From Kordia jejudonensis (lineage in GTDB: Bacteria > Bacteroidota > Bacteroidia > Flavobacteriales > Flavobacteriaceae): a DNA stretch of 64,000 bases. Positions 55,783 to 63,986 of the stretch are shown here, piece after piece (positions within the stretch are counted from its first letter, which is position 1; every line of letters begins with the position of its first letter). A program made the translations under genes and the position numbers. The stretch spans positions 145,756 through 209,755 of the forward strand of contig NZ_LBMG01000003.1 in the NCBI RefSeq assembly GCF_001005315.1. The letters are read 5' to 3'. Under the pieces are notes generated by a model. The model was not told the DNA's origin and did not search any database. It worked only from the letters and a program-made list of their open reading frames with translations.

Positions 55783-56478
55783 ATGAAAGTTACAACAGAT
55801 CAAATAGGACGATTATATACATTTACACGTGAGCATTACGTAGAACACTACGATTTGCAGACCGAATTGGTCGATCATTTGGCAAACGGTATAGAAAAAC
55901 GTTGGGAAAACAATCCTACATTATCATTTGATGATGCGCTAAAAGCAGAATTTGAAGAATTTGGCATTTTTGGATTTAGTGATATTATAGATAAACATGC
56001 GACAAGCATGTCAAAACGTTATCTAAAAATCATCTTTCACTTTATGTGTGAGTATATCAAATTACCCAAAATCATCGCAACGTTAGCAGCAATATTGGGT
56101 GTATTTTACATCATAAGATATGTCTCTGCAAGTACATGGATTATAGGATTCTTATTCATAATGACCTTCTGTTACTTTGCTTTCACAGCCTACTACAATA
56201 ACGTTCATTACAAGAAAAAGCAAAAGAAAACGGGAAAGCGCTGGAAACTAGAAGAAATGATCTACAAAGCTGGATATGGAGGATTTTGCCTAATACACTT
56301 ATACAACATACTACACTTATCTAACATTCTCAAAACTGAGTCTATTGTAGTGCAGTTGCTACTTTCAATTGTATTAGTTTTTATTGCGGTATTCACGTAT
56401 ATTAGTGTCAATGTATTGCCTCAAAAAGCAGAAGAATTGTTGCGCAAAACCTATCCAGAGTATGAACTTTCTGCCTAA
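55783..56478 (+). CDS. Paralogous membrane protein
   Basis: This 231-residue protein has a similar N-terminal domain (FTREHYVEHYDLQTELVDHLANG, in part; then DDALKAEFEEFGIFG) and four C-terminal membrane helices. Alignment by eye with the 55031 product shows the same order of D-x-x-x-E-(I/L)-x-DH and (F/T)ALxA(x)n-FG motifs, so the two are tandem duplicates that have diverged. It is 23 bases downstream and probably in the same operon. Confidence 0.7.
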   Translation: MKVTTDQIGRLYTFTREHYVEHYDLQTELVDHLANGIEKRWENNPTLSFDDALKAEFEEFGIFGFSDIIDKHATSMSKRYLKIIFHFMCEYIKLPKIIATLAAILGVFYIIRYVSASTWIIGFLFIMTFCYFAFTAYYNNVHYKKKQKKTGKRWKLEEMIYKAGYGGFCLIHLYNILHLSNILKTESIVVQLLLSIVLVFIAVFTYISVNVLPQKAEELLRKTYPEYELSA

Positions 56479-56538
56479 GGTGTAACAAATTCGAAAAATT
56501 GACACTAACTACATGTTAACCCAATCCAAAAAAACACA

Positions 56539-58023
56539 ATGATCAAAAAATTTCTAAGTCTCCAGTGGAAAGAATTCTTTAGATCTGCCGCTTTTCAAAA
56601 AGGAATCGCCATCAAAATATTACTTGTACTAGCCGCTTTATACTTTGGTGGTTGTGCGTTAATATTAGGTGTTGGACTTTTCTTTATCTTAAAAAAAGCA
56701 GTTCCAGGTATCGATCCGATGACTACCGTCAACAACTTTATTATCTTTTGGTTTATGCTCGATTTAATTATTCGGTATTTCATGCAACAAATGCCAGTCA
56801 TGAACATAAAACCTTTAATGATAATTCCCATCAAGAAAAAAACCATCATTCATTTCCTCCTCGGAAAAACAACGGTTTCCTTCTTTAACATATTACCTTT
56901 ATTCATCTTTGTTCCGTTTTGTATTGTATTACTATTTCAAAATTCGGACTTTCAATATGCAGGAGTAAATGTGTTTGCTTGGTTTATTTCGGTAATTGCC
57001 ATTACACAAGCACTCAACTTTCTAAACATACTCGTAAACAAAAGCAATACTGTTTTTTACATTACGCTAGGACTTTTGGCAACGTTTGGCGCACTTGAAT
57101 ACTTCGGAATCTACAAAATAACAGCGTTATTCGGAATGCTTTTCAACGGACTATACAATCATCCGTATTTAGTAGTCATTCCAATTGCGTTGGCATGTTT
57201 CTTATACTATCTAAACTTTGATTATCTGAAAAAACGCTTTTACCTTGATGGCGCAATTTCAAAAGAAGTAAAAGAAGTAGAAACTTCAGATTTATCCTTC
57301 CTAGACCGTTTCGGATCGATCTCTACGTTCCTAAAAAATGATGTACGAATGATTTGGAGAAACAAACGTCCACGACAAGTAATATTCATGTCATGTATGT
57401 TTTTATTCTACGGTTTAATCTTTTTTACGCAAGAAGTCTATCGCGAAATGCCAGCCATGTTAGCATTTGCCTCGCTTTTCATTACGGCAGGTTTTCTATT
57501 CTCATTTGGACAATTAGTGCCTTCTTGGGATAGCGAATATTACAAAATGATGATGAGTCAAAACATTCCATACCGACAATACTTAGAATCCAAATGGTAC
57601 CTTATGGTATTAGCGGTATTAGTTTCATTCATTCTCAGTACACCATACATTTACTTTGGTTGGGACATTTTCGGAATGATTGCCGCAGGCGCTTCTTTCA
57701 ATATCGGAATCAACTCGTTTGTAACACTATTTGGTGGCGCGCTTAACAGAGTTCCTGTAGAATTAAACGCCAAAGCAAAAGCATTTAGCAACACACAGGG
57801 ATTCAATCCTACACAATTACTAATCGCTTTGCCAAAAATGTTATTACCTGTATTATTACTGTACATTCCATACGTACTATTTGGTTTAACCACAGGAATC
57901 ATTTGCTTAGGAGTCAGTGGAATCATTGGTTTATTCTTCAAAAATTACTTCCTAAACATCATTGAAAAAACATACCAAAAAGGAAAATACAAAACCATCG
58001 CTGCTTTTGGCGAAAAAAAATAA
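56539..58023 (+). CDS. ABC exporter permease (DUF5687-like)
   Basis: The 494 residues include about 11-12 membrane helices and the opening KKFLSLQWKEFFRSAAFQKG, which I recognise as DUF5687. The partner ATPase gene follows after 18 bases, so this is the permease of an ABC-2-like exporter. The N-terminal amphipathic helix, cytoplasmic loop (about 230-280) and the SWDSEYYKMMMSQNIPY segment are visible. Substrate unknown; PadR control suggests response to a small molecule or peptide. Confidence 0.85.
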   Translation: MIKKFLSLQWKEFFRSAAFQKGIAIKILLVLAALYFGGCALILGVGLFFILKKAVPGIDPMTTVNNFIIFWFMLDLIIRYFMQQMPVMNIKPLMIIPIKKKTIIHFLLGKTTVSFFNILPLFIFVPFCIVLLFQNSDFQYAGVNVFAWFISVIAITQALNFLNILVNKSNTVFYITLGLLATFGALEYFGIYKITALFGMLFNGLYNHPYLVVIPIALACFLYYLNFDYLKKRFYLDGAISKEVKEVETSDLSFLDRFGSISTFLKNDVRMIWRNKRPRQVIFMSCMFLFYGLIFFTQEVYREMPAMLAFASLFITAGFLFSFGQLVPSWDSEYYKMMMSQNIPYRQYLESKWYLMVLAVLVSFILSTPYIYFGWDIFGMIAAGASFNIGINSFVTLFGGALNRVPVELNAKAKAFSNTQGFNPTQLLIALPKMLLPVLLLYIPYVLFGLTTGIICLGVSGIIGLFFKNYFLNIIEKTYQKGKYKTIAAFGEKK

Positions 58024-58041
58024 TCTACTAAAACGACACGC

Positions 58042-58764
58042 ATGATTGCAATACATAATATCTCAAAAACATACGGAGAAGCTACCGTACTCAAAATAGA
58101 CAAATTAGACATTCCAAGAGGACAAAGCTTTGGATTAGTTGGAAACAACGGAGCAGGAAAAACAACACTATTTAGCTTACTGCTCGATTTAATTCAACCT
58201 TCATCAGGATACATCAGTAACAAAACAATCAAAGTACACGAAAGTGAAGACTGGAAGCCATTTACATCATCTTTCATTGACGAAAGTTTCCTCATTGGTT
58301 ACTTGACAGCAGAAGAATATTTCTACTTCATTGGCGAACTTCGCGGACAAACAAAGACAGACGTTGACAAATTATTAGCACAATTTGAAGACTTTTTCCA
58401 CGGCGAAATTCTCAACCAGAAAAAATACTTGCGCGATCTCAGTAAAGGAAATCAAAAAAAGGCCGGAATTGTAGCTTCGTTCATCGGAAATCCAGAAGTG
58501 ATCATCTTAGATGAACCGTTTGCAAACCTCGATCCAACAACACAAATTCGCCTCAAAGGAATCATCAAAAAGCTAGCTGAAGATAACGCTGTTACGGTGC
58601 TAGTTTCCAGTCACGACTTAATGCACGTCACGGAAGTTTCCGATCGTATCGTAGTGCTCAACAAAGGCGAAGTCGTAAAAGACATTCAAACCTCAGAAGC
58701 AACCTTAAAAGAATTAGAAGCGTTCTTTGCAGGAAATGCGGTTCAATCTTCCGAAGAAGAATAA
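58042..58764 (+). CDS. ABC transporter ATP-binding protein
   Basis: This 240-residue ATPase has Walker A GNNGAGKTTLFS, a Q-loop region before it, the signature LRDLSKGNQKKAGI (SKGNQKK in place of LSGGQ), Walker B VIILDEPFANLDP and the H-loop SSHDL. It energises export by the 56539 permease. A hairpin terminator follows, closing the PadR-linked unit. Confidence 0.93.
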   Translation: MIAIHNISKTYGEATVLKIDKLDIPRGQSFGLVGNNGAGKTTLFSLLLDLIQPSSGYISNKTIKVHESEDWKPFTSSFIDESFLIGYLTAEEYFYFIGELRGQTKTDVDKLLAQFEDFFHGEILNQKKYLRDLSKGNQKKAGIVASFIGNPEVIILDEPFANLDPTTQIRLKGIIKKLAEDNAVTVLVSSHDLMHVTEVSDRIVVLNKGEVVKDIQTSEATLKELEAFFAGNAVQSSEEE

Positions 58765-58792
58765 CTTGGGCGTTCCCACAACAAAAAACAAC

Positions 58793-58828
58793 AAACCCGC
58801 ATATTGAGGAAACTCGAAATGCGGGTTT
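58793..58828 (+). terminator. Intrinsic terminator after the ABC genes
   Basis: AAACCCGCAT (58793-58802) and ATGCGGGTTT (58819-58828) form a perfect 10-bp stem. An inner GAG-GAAA-CTC mini-stem sits in the loop. A T-rich stretch follows. Confidence 0.85.
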
Positions 58829-59082
58829 ATTATTTTTCATTGTGGTCAGGCTATCCGCGTTACACGGTAACTTGCTCCTATCCTTAACGCAAAATTTCGT
58901 TATGCATTGTTACTTTTCTTTTTGCGAGCAAAGACATCGAAGATTCACGAATTCTTATTTAATAAAATAGAAAACATATGAGCTAAATAGTAGATAATAA
59001 GTGGTATTTTTAAAATAAGTTAGAAATTTTACTACAGTAAACTTTTATCGAGCTCAGGTTAATGTAAATAATCATTTTAAAT
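58829..59082. other. Intergenic region without recognised features
   Basis: About 250 bases between the terminator and the stop of the - strand gene. No ORF of interest, hairpin or promoter match was found. The segment 58850-58900 is less AT-rich than its surroundings and might be a decayed sequence, but I cannot identify it. Confidence 0.4.
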
Positions 59083-60243
59083 TTACTTTAACACAAGCGA
59101 AATTTTTTGACGATCTAGTTTTTCTAAAACCAAGGTGTCTTTCTGTAAAAATGCACTCAAATTCAAGAAATAATCGCAATGTGAAGTAAAAACGTCTTTT
59201 GGTTGCAAACCATTAATCGTTTGTAAGGTATCGCCAATTTTTACTTGTGTATTTTCTATACAGCGATTTACAATCCAAAGTGAATCATTCAAAATCCCAG
59301 GAATAAACGGTTTTTCCTTTTCAATATGTACATTTTCCGTGGGTTGTAAAATGATTTTTTCACGGGTATAATCTAAGTAAATAGTAAAATGTTCCAAAAA
59401 ATCATTTCCTAGCAAAGCTCTATCTAACGATGAAAACTGTACAGGAATATTCGTGCTAAAATCTGAAATTTTTACCTGTAAATCTTTTACAATCAAGGTG
59501 TCACGATTACTTCCATAAATTCCAGAAGTAGATTGATCTACATACGTTCGTGATGAAATCGTTGAAAACTCAGACGCATACTTTTCAGGAATCACCAATC
59601 CGCCGTTGTAACCCAAATCAAACAATACATTTTTAATACGAACACCTTCAATTTCGATGTCAATTTTTGGAATGCCAGACAAAAACGAAGTGTAAAAATC
59701 AACAGTATGTTTTGGTAAATTTTCATCAAACTGAAAATCTTCCTGCGAAACGATCAGTTCTTTACGTTGATAATCAACTTTCCAGTTTGCCAATTTTATC
59801 AAATTAGCACCAATAATTCCGTCAGGTGCCACACACGGACTGTACGATTTGGCGTCGTATTTCAACTTTCCAGCGGCAATTCCATAAAAATCTAATTCAT
59901 CAAACTGAATAGAATCTACAACCGTCATTTCAATAGTTCGGCGAATTCCTTGCGCGGTTCCGTTATTTTGTTTCGATTCTGTTACCAATTCCAGTGTTTC
60001 TGCCAAGTTGTATTCCACCTTACTATTAAAAGCGGCAGTGTCGAAAATAAATCGATTTTTTGACGTTTTTCCTTGTAATTGTGCATCAATCAAAATCAAA
60101 TCTTTCTCATACACAAAAGGAATACGATGTTCTCTTTGAGACATTTTTACATTTGCGGCTGCTTCTAATTGTAATTGTGTTACGGTATTACAATTTGTAA
60201 GCAACATTAAAAGAATAGTGCTAAAAATAAAGTGCTTTTTCAA
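59083..60243 (-). CDS. Retropepsin-like aspartic protease-fold lipoprotein
   Basis: From TTG 60243 the protein has 386 residues and begins with a short signal ending LLTNC, a plausible though atypical lipobox; a TTG at 60279 is the alternative. Two pepsin-like lobes are visible: FIFDTAAFNS with Asp68, and LFDLGYNGGLVIP with Asp209. In active enzymes the motif is D-T/S-G. Here Gly is Ala in the first and Thr is Leu in the second, so catalysis is in doubt. A C-terminal PDZ-like segment (GDTLQTINGLQP) follows. It may bind rather than cut a periplasmic partner. It lies next to the LytTR regulator. Confidence 0.75.
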   Translation of the reverse strand: MKKHFIFSTILLMLLTNCNTVTQLQLEAAANVKMSQREHRIPFVYEKDLILIDAQLQGKTSKNRFIFDTAAFNSKVEYNLAETLELVTESKQNNGTAQGIRRTIEMTVVDSIQFDELDFYGIAAGKLKYDAKSYSPCVAPDGIIGANLIKLANWKVDYQRKELIVSQEDFQFDENLPKHTVDFYTSFLSGIPKIDIEIEGVRIKNVLFDLGYNGGLVIPEKYASEFSTISSRTYVDQSTSGIYGSNRDTLIVKDLQVKISDFSTNIPVQFSSLDRALLGNDFLEHFTIYLDYTREKIILQPTENVHIEKEKPFIPGILNDSLWIVNRCIENTQVKIGDTLQTINGLQPKDVFTSHCDYFLNLSAFLQKDTLVLEKLDRQKISLVLK

Positions 60244-60349
60244 GGTTTTCTGTTTAAATTGAACACTGCAAAAGTGCAACTCAAACCCCAGAAAAACCTT
60301 GTATATTATCCGTTTGGTACATTTGGGACGTATGTGTGAAGAATGGTCC

Positions 60350-61207
60350 TTACAATGATTTTATAAACTCAGAAACTTGATTCGCTTTGCTACGCGAGAC
60401 TGGAATTTTGAAATCAATTCCACGTAAGGAAAGCTCTAAATTTCGTGCATTTCCTTCAATTTTTACAATATAATTTCCATTTACTAAAAACCGATTATGA
60501 CATCTAAAAAAGGTAGCAGTTGTCAATACTTCTGTTACATATTTAAGCCGATTTCTGATGAGTTTTTTGTACATAATTGTATCTATTTCATAAAAAACTT
60601 CTATGTAATTTCCTTCTGACCGAACACATATGATTTCGGAAGGAAACAATTTTAATTCTACCTTATCATTTTCGTCTTTTAGTTGTAGTTGTTGTGATGA
60701 TTTTTGGTGTAATTTTTCATTTTCAACCTTCAAAACCTCTGTCAATAGTTGCACGCGATTGAACTGTATTTTTTGTTGCCAATATTGTTCAAATAAAACT
60801 AAAATTACAATAGGAAAAAAGCTTATACACAAGGTTAAAAAAGCCGTTTTTCCAAAAATGTAGACCATTGATTCTTCTCCTTCGTACACAAAATAAAGAC
60901 TCATAAAAATTTCGAGAACAATTAAAAATGTAATCAGGAAAAAGAGTAAAATTTCGTGTCCAACAGTCCAACAATCCTCTTTCATAAAATTTGGAAACAG
61001 CTTTCGCAGTAGTTGTATACCCAAAAAAATACTGAGTGCTACACAACATGCAATCAGCAAAGCATACAAGCTGCGTTGCAAAACGTCAAATTCGTGAAAA
61101 TCGAAAGGTGCTAGCACGGCAATAACCAAAAAAGTTACTGCGCTCGGAACCACAATACTATAGATATTGAAAATAAATGGATGAGGTTTTCGAAGTAGAT
61201 TGCGCAT
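60350..61207 (-). CDS. Membrane-anchored LytTR-family transcriptional regulator
   Basis: From ATG 61207 the product has 285 residues. Four N-terminal membrane helices (about 10-150) are followed by a coiled coil (about 155-180) and a C-terminal LytTR DNA-binding domain with IICVRSEGNYIEVFYE, FRCHNRFLVNGNYIVKIEG and IPVSRSKANQV. No receiver domain is present. The membrane part is probably a sensor. LytTR factors often control peptide or surface systems, and two peptide precursor genes lie just upstream on the same strand, separated by a terminator. Confidence 0.9.
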   Translation of the reverse strand: MRNLLRKPHPFIFNIYSIVVPSAVTFLVIAVLAPFDFHEFDVLQRSLYALLIACCVALSIFLGIQLLRKLFPNFMKEDCWTVGHEILLFFLITFLIVLEIFMSLYFVYEGEESMVYIFGKTAFLTLCISFFPIVILVLFEQYWQQKIQFNRVQLLTEVLKVENEKLHQKSSQQLQLKDENDKVELKLFPSEIICVRSEGNYIEVFYEIDTIMYKKLIRNRLKYVTEVLTTATFFRCHNRFLVNGNYIVKIEGNARNLELSLRGIDFKIPVSRSKANQVSEFIKSL

Positions 61208-61281
61208 TAGATGTATAAAGTTACGGAACAAAACGGCACGATATGTTTTAGTAACGTATTTATATCAGCAATTTAAAAAAA

Positions 61282-61324
61282 GGAGCATGGAAAAATTATC
61301 TTTTTTGATACTTTTCCATGCTCC
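61282..61324 (-). terminator. Strong intrinsic terminator of the peptide-precursor unit
   Basis: GGAGCATGGAAAA (61282-61294) and TTTTCCATGCTCC (61312-61324) form a perfect 13-bp stem with a 17-base loop. On the - strand it is followed by a run of seven T (61281-61275). It ends transcription from the precursor genes before the LytTR gene. Confidence 0.85.
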
Positions 61325-61430
61325 AAAGCACTATTCCGATAAATGTTATTTTGATTATATAATACTCCGAAAGCAACTTCGTATGTATTGCATCATTTTG
61401 CAATCGAATACGATAGGTAAGGATAGGAAA

Positions 61431-61583
61431 TTATCCGCCACATTTATCACTTTCGACAAAACCTGTTGTCACATTTCCTAGTGTTTTTGTTCCTCCATTT
61501 GTTCCTCCATTAATTTTATTCAGTTTTAAGGATGAAACAGTTTTTTTGTTTAAGTTAAGTATTCTTAAATTCTTTTTTTTCAT
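61431..61583 (-). CDS. Short peptide precursor with GG leader (RiPP candidate 1)
   Basis: This 50-residue ORF begins MKKKNLRILNLNKKTVSSLK and continues to a double-glycine site (KINGG, residues 23-27), a Bacteroidota leader pattern seen in class I lanthipeptide-like and other GG-leader precursors. The core is Gly/Thr-rich and ends in GFVESDKCGG with a single Cys. The next upstream precursor shares the FVES(D/E)xC ending. A Ser-x-x-Cys pair in both could form a thioether ring, by inference. No modifying enzyme or C39 transporter lies in the window. Codon pattern, start and terminator support a real gene. Confidence 0.75.
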   Translation of the reverse strand: MKKKNLRILNLNKKTVSSLKLNKINGGTNGGTKTLGNVTTGFVESDKCGG

Positions 61584-61676
61584 AATATTTTAAGTTTTAA
61601 TTAATGTATATATAGTATAACGATAAATGTTATAAATATATTATGGTAAATTGACTTAGCTAAAGAGTAAAAAAAA

Positions 61677-61898
61677 TTATATATCACATTCTTCACTTTC
61701 AACAAAACTTCCTTGGGTCTTAAGTGTTCCACTATTTGTTGTTTGGCATGTAGCATAAAATTCATCTTGAGTTTCTTTAGGAGGACACGTATGCGTGTCT
61801 GGTAATCCACCAATAGTTTGTCTATTGTTTCCACCTAAAATCATGTTCAAATTGTTAATCCTAGCAATTTTTATTTTTTTTAATTTAAAATGTTTCAT
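61677..61898 (-). CDS. Short peptide precursor with GG leader (RiPP candidate 2)
   Basis: From ATG 61898 it encodes 73 residues; an in-frame start at 61931 would lengthen the N-terminus by 11 and is less like known leaders. The leader MKHFKLKKIKIARINNLNMI is basic and hydrophobic and ends at LGG (residues 21-23). The core has three Cys (in HTCPP, YATCQ and SEECDI) and many Thr/Ser residues. Its end GSFVESEEC mirrors GFVESDKC of precursor 1. It is 93 bases upstream of that gene and probably co-transcribed. It could be modified to a multi-ring peptide, or be secreted unmodified after GG cleavage. Confidence 0.72.
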   Translation of the reverse strand: MKHFKLKKIKIARINNLNMILGGNNRQTIGGLPDTHTCPPKETQDEFYATCQTTNSGTLKTQGSFVESEECDI

Positions 61899-61970
61899 AA
61901 TGCAATGATTTGTTTTAGTTATTGGCAACAAGATGGGAAATCTTTTTAAAAACAGCTAATTATGTGTTTG

Positions 61971-61983
61971 ATGTTTTATAAAA
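61971..61983. promoter_or_regulatory. Candidate regulatory motif upstream of the precursor genes
   Basis: ATGTTTTATAAAA here is identical to 63841-63853 upstream of the AraC regulator gene. It is 73 bases before the start of precursor 2. A degenerate relative, ATGTTATAAA, occurs at 61627-61636 before precursor 1. It is AT-rich, so chance is possible. Confidence 0.4.
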
Positions 61984-61998
61984 TATCAATCTTATAAC

Positions 61999-63708
61999 TT
62001 ATTGATTTTCAAAGCTTTTAATGTAGTATGAAGGGAGCATTTGAGTTTGAGTTTTAAAGGCTTTGGAAAACGTTTCTTGACGCTTAAAACCAAACTCTTC
62101 TGCAATGGCTTTGATCGTATAGGATCTTAATTTTGGGTCGTTTTTTAAGCGAATCAACGCCGCATTGATTCGTAATTCTGTCAGGTAAGATTTAAACGAT
62201 TTTTCTTTATACGTATTGATTACGTTTGATAGGTACGAGGTATTCGTTTTCAATTTTTTAGCTACAAAGCTTAAGGTGCAATCTTGTCGTAAATAATATT
62301 CTTTTTCCTCAAAAGTTTTTAAACCTTCCAGAATTTCCAAAACACTTTCGTCTGTAATTACCGAAGCAGTAGTTTTAATTGGTTGTGGTTTGGTTTTAGC
62401 TTGTTCTAAGGTGTCTATGGTTTGTAAAAGCTCTTGAAAACGTTTTTTTGCTTGCAGTTGTCTTTTTCTATATAAAAAGAAAAACAATAATAATAATACG
62501 ACCAAGATCGTTGAAATACTATACCATAAAGTCGCACGACTTTTTTGTTGTTTGCTATAATCATTTAAAACAGTTATTTTACTTTTTAAATCGGCTTTAT
62601 CGTATTTTTCATGAATATTACGAAGTACTTCTATGTCTAAACTATCATTCTTTTCATCTATTTCAGAATATTCGGTAAAAGTTTCCTTGACTTTATTCGT
62701 TTTCCCAGTAGCATTATAACATAATAATAGTATCTTATTAACTTCTTCTAAGTCAGGATAATTAATTTTCTTTTTATAAATAATAGTATTTACTTTTTCA
62801 AGAGCTACTATGGCGTCTTCGTATTTTTTTTGCTCATAATAACTTTTACCCAAATAAAAATTAGGTGTCACTAGTTGATCTTCATTTTTTATTTCTAAAA
62901 AATAAGACGCTACTTTTTTTGAGAGTGTTATTGCTGTATCATAATTGTTTTTTTGATAATTAATAATAGCATCGTTCATCAATAAAGGAAAATATGCATG
63001 TGGATATTTAGTTTTTGAACATTTTTCTAGTGCCAAATTATTAAAATGTTCAGCATCTTCTGTGTTTTTTATTCTTAGATATGTATCTGTGAGATTCATT
63101 AAAACAACAATTTCATTAAACTCTTTTTCGGGACTATCAATTTCTTTCAGTCGTATAAGATTTTCTTTGTAAAGATCAATAGCCTCTTTATGATTGTTGT
63201 GTAATTTTTTTATGAATGCAATATTGGTAGATACGATAATTAGATGCATGGGATTTCCTGATTTTAAGGAATACTTTTTTGCAATTAAATATTCATCAAG
63301 TGCATCAAGATCATTCTTTTTATCTGAAAAAATATTGCCTCTAAGATTATGATTTTTAAAAAGTAATCCATTGTCTTTTAATTCGGCAGCTATAGTTATA
63401 GATTTATTAATATGCTCTAATGCTAAATCGTATTTAGCCATATTCGTAAAGGACTGTGCTATATAATATTGAGACCAAGCTGTTTGGGGTTTATTCCTTT
63501 TTTTTAAAGCTATTTTATTTGCTGCAATAGCATATGCACTCGCTTTTTTAGGATTATTATACCTGTACACCAAATACAAAGAATCTAGCTCTTCATACGA
63601 TTTCTGTGCTAACGAATCTGATTGTGCATACAGCATTGAAAAGTTGCAAAAGAGCATAAAAAACAAAGCTCTTTTAAGAATATAAGGGGATCGTTTACAA
63701 TTCAACAT
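61999..63708 (-). CDS. TPR-domain, membrane-spanning AraC-family regulator
   Basis: The 569 residues begin with a signal sequence (about 1-30, ending SMLYAQ). A periplasmic series of TPR-like helical repeats follows (about 35-370, e.g. LGKSYYEQKKYEDAIVALEK), then a single transmembrane helix (about 393-413) and a coiled coil. The C-terminal AraC-type HTH (about 470-569) has LSFVAKKLKTNTSYLSNVI and IKAIAEEFGFKRQETFSKAF. This one-component sensor design is frequent in flavobacteria. Its gene lies upstream of the two peptide precursors on the same strand, so it is the likely regulator. Confidence 0.92.
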   Translation of the reverse strand: MLNCKRSPYILKRALFFMLFCNFSMLYAQSDSLAQKSYEELDSLYLVYRYNNPKKASAYAIAANKIALKKRNKPQTAWSQYYIAQSFTNMAKYDLALEHINKSITIAAELKDNGLLFKNHNLRGNIFSDKKNDLDALDEYLIAKKYSLKSGNPMHLIIVSTNIAFIKKLHNNHKEAIDLYKENLIRLKEIDSPEKEFNEIVVLMNLTDTYLRIKNTEDAEHFNNLALEKCSKTKYPHAYFPLLMNDAIINYQKNNYDTAITLSKKVASYFLEIKNEDQLVTPNFYLGKSYYEQKKYEDAIVALEKVNTIIYKKKINYPDLEEVNKILLLCYNATGKTNKVKETFTEYSEIDEKNDSLDIEVLRNIHEKYDKADLKSKITVLNDYSKQQKSRATLWYSISTILVVLLLLFFFLYRKRQLQAKKRFQELLQTIDTLEQAKTKPQPIKTTASVITDESVLEILEGLKTFEEKEYYLRQDCTLSFVAKKLKTNTSYLSNVINTYKEKSFKSYLTELRINAALIRLKNDPKLRSYTIKAIAEEFGFKRQETFSKAFKTQTQMLPSYYIKSFENQ

Positions 63709-63731
63709 AAAATAAATTTCTTCAAATTACT

Positions 63732-63739
63732 CAAATATA
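63732..63739 (-). promoter_or_regulatory. Putative -7 box (TATATTTG, - strand)
   Basis: TATATTTG on the - strand matches TAnnTTTG, 23 bases upstream of the AraC-type gene start at 63708. No good -33 TTG was found at the usual distance. Confidence 0.5.
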
Positions 63740-63803
63740 TTGAGAAGTTCAATGCCATTAAAGAAGAAAAGTCACTTAAATACAATCATCAATAGTTATA
63801 CGG

Positions 63804-63876
63804 TTTTATAAGCGCCCAAAAACGGAAAAATTTATATACAATGTTTTATAAAAGCGCGATTGATCTTTTATAAAAG
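63804..63876. promoter_or_regulatory. Cluster of TTTTATAA palindromic motifs
   Basis: TTTTATAA occurs at 63804-63811, TTTTATAAAAG at 63844-63854 and the full palindrome CTTTTATAAAAG at 63865-63876; the last two cores are 22 bases (about two helical turns) apart. They lie between the AraC-type gene and the divergent gene starting at 63987, where an AraC-family protein could act on both. Confidence 0.4.
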
Positions 63877-63986
63877 GTCAAGTATGTTGCTTTGTTTTTC
63901 CGTTATAACATGCTTTCTTTGAATGGATTATAAAAATCAAACGTATATAGCTATATCACATTTTAGTAACATTAAAACTCAAAATT

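Noticed and set aside
60630..60863. Plus-strand Ser/Cys-rich ORF opposite the LytTR gene
   Set aside because: Antisense shadow of the regulator's linker and membrane region.
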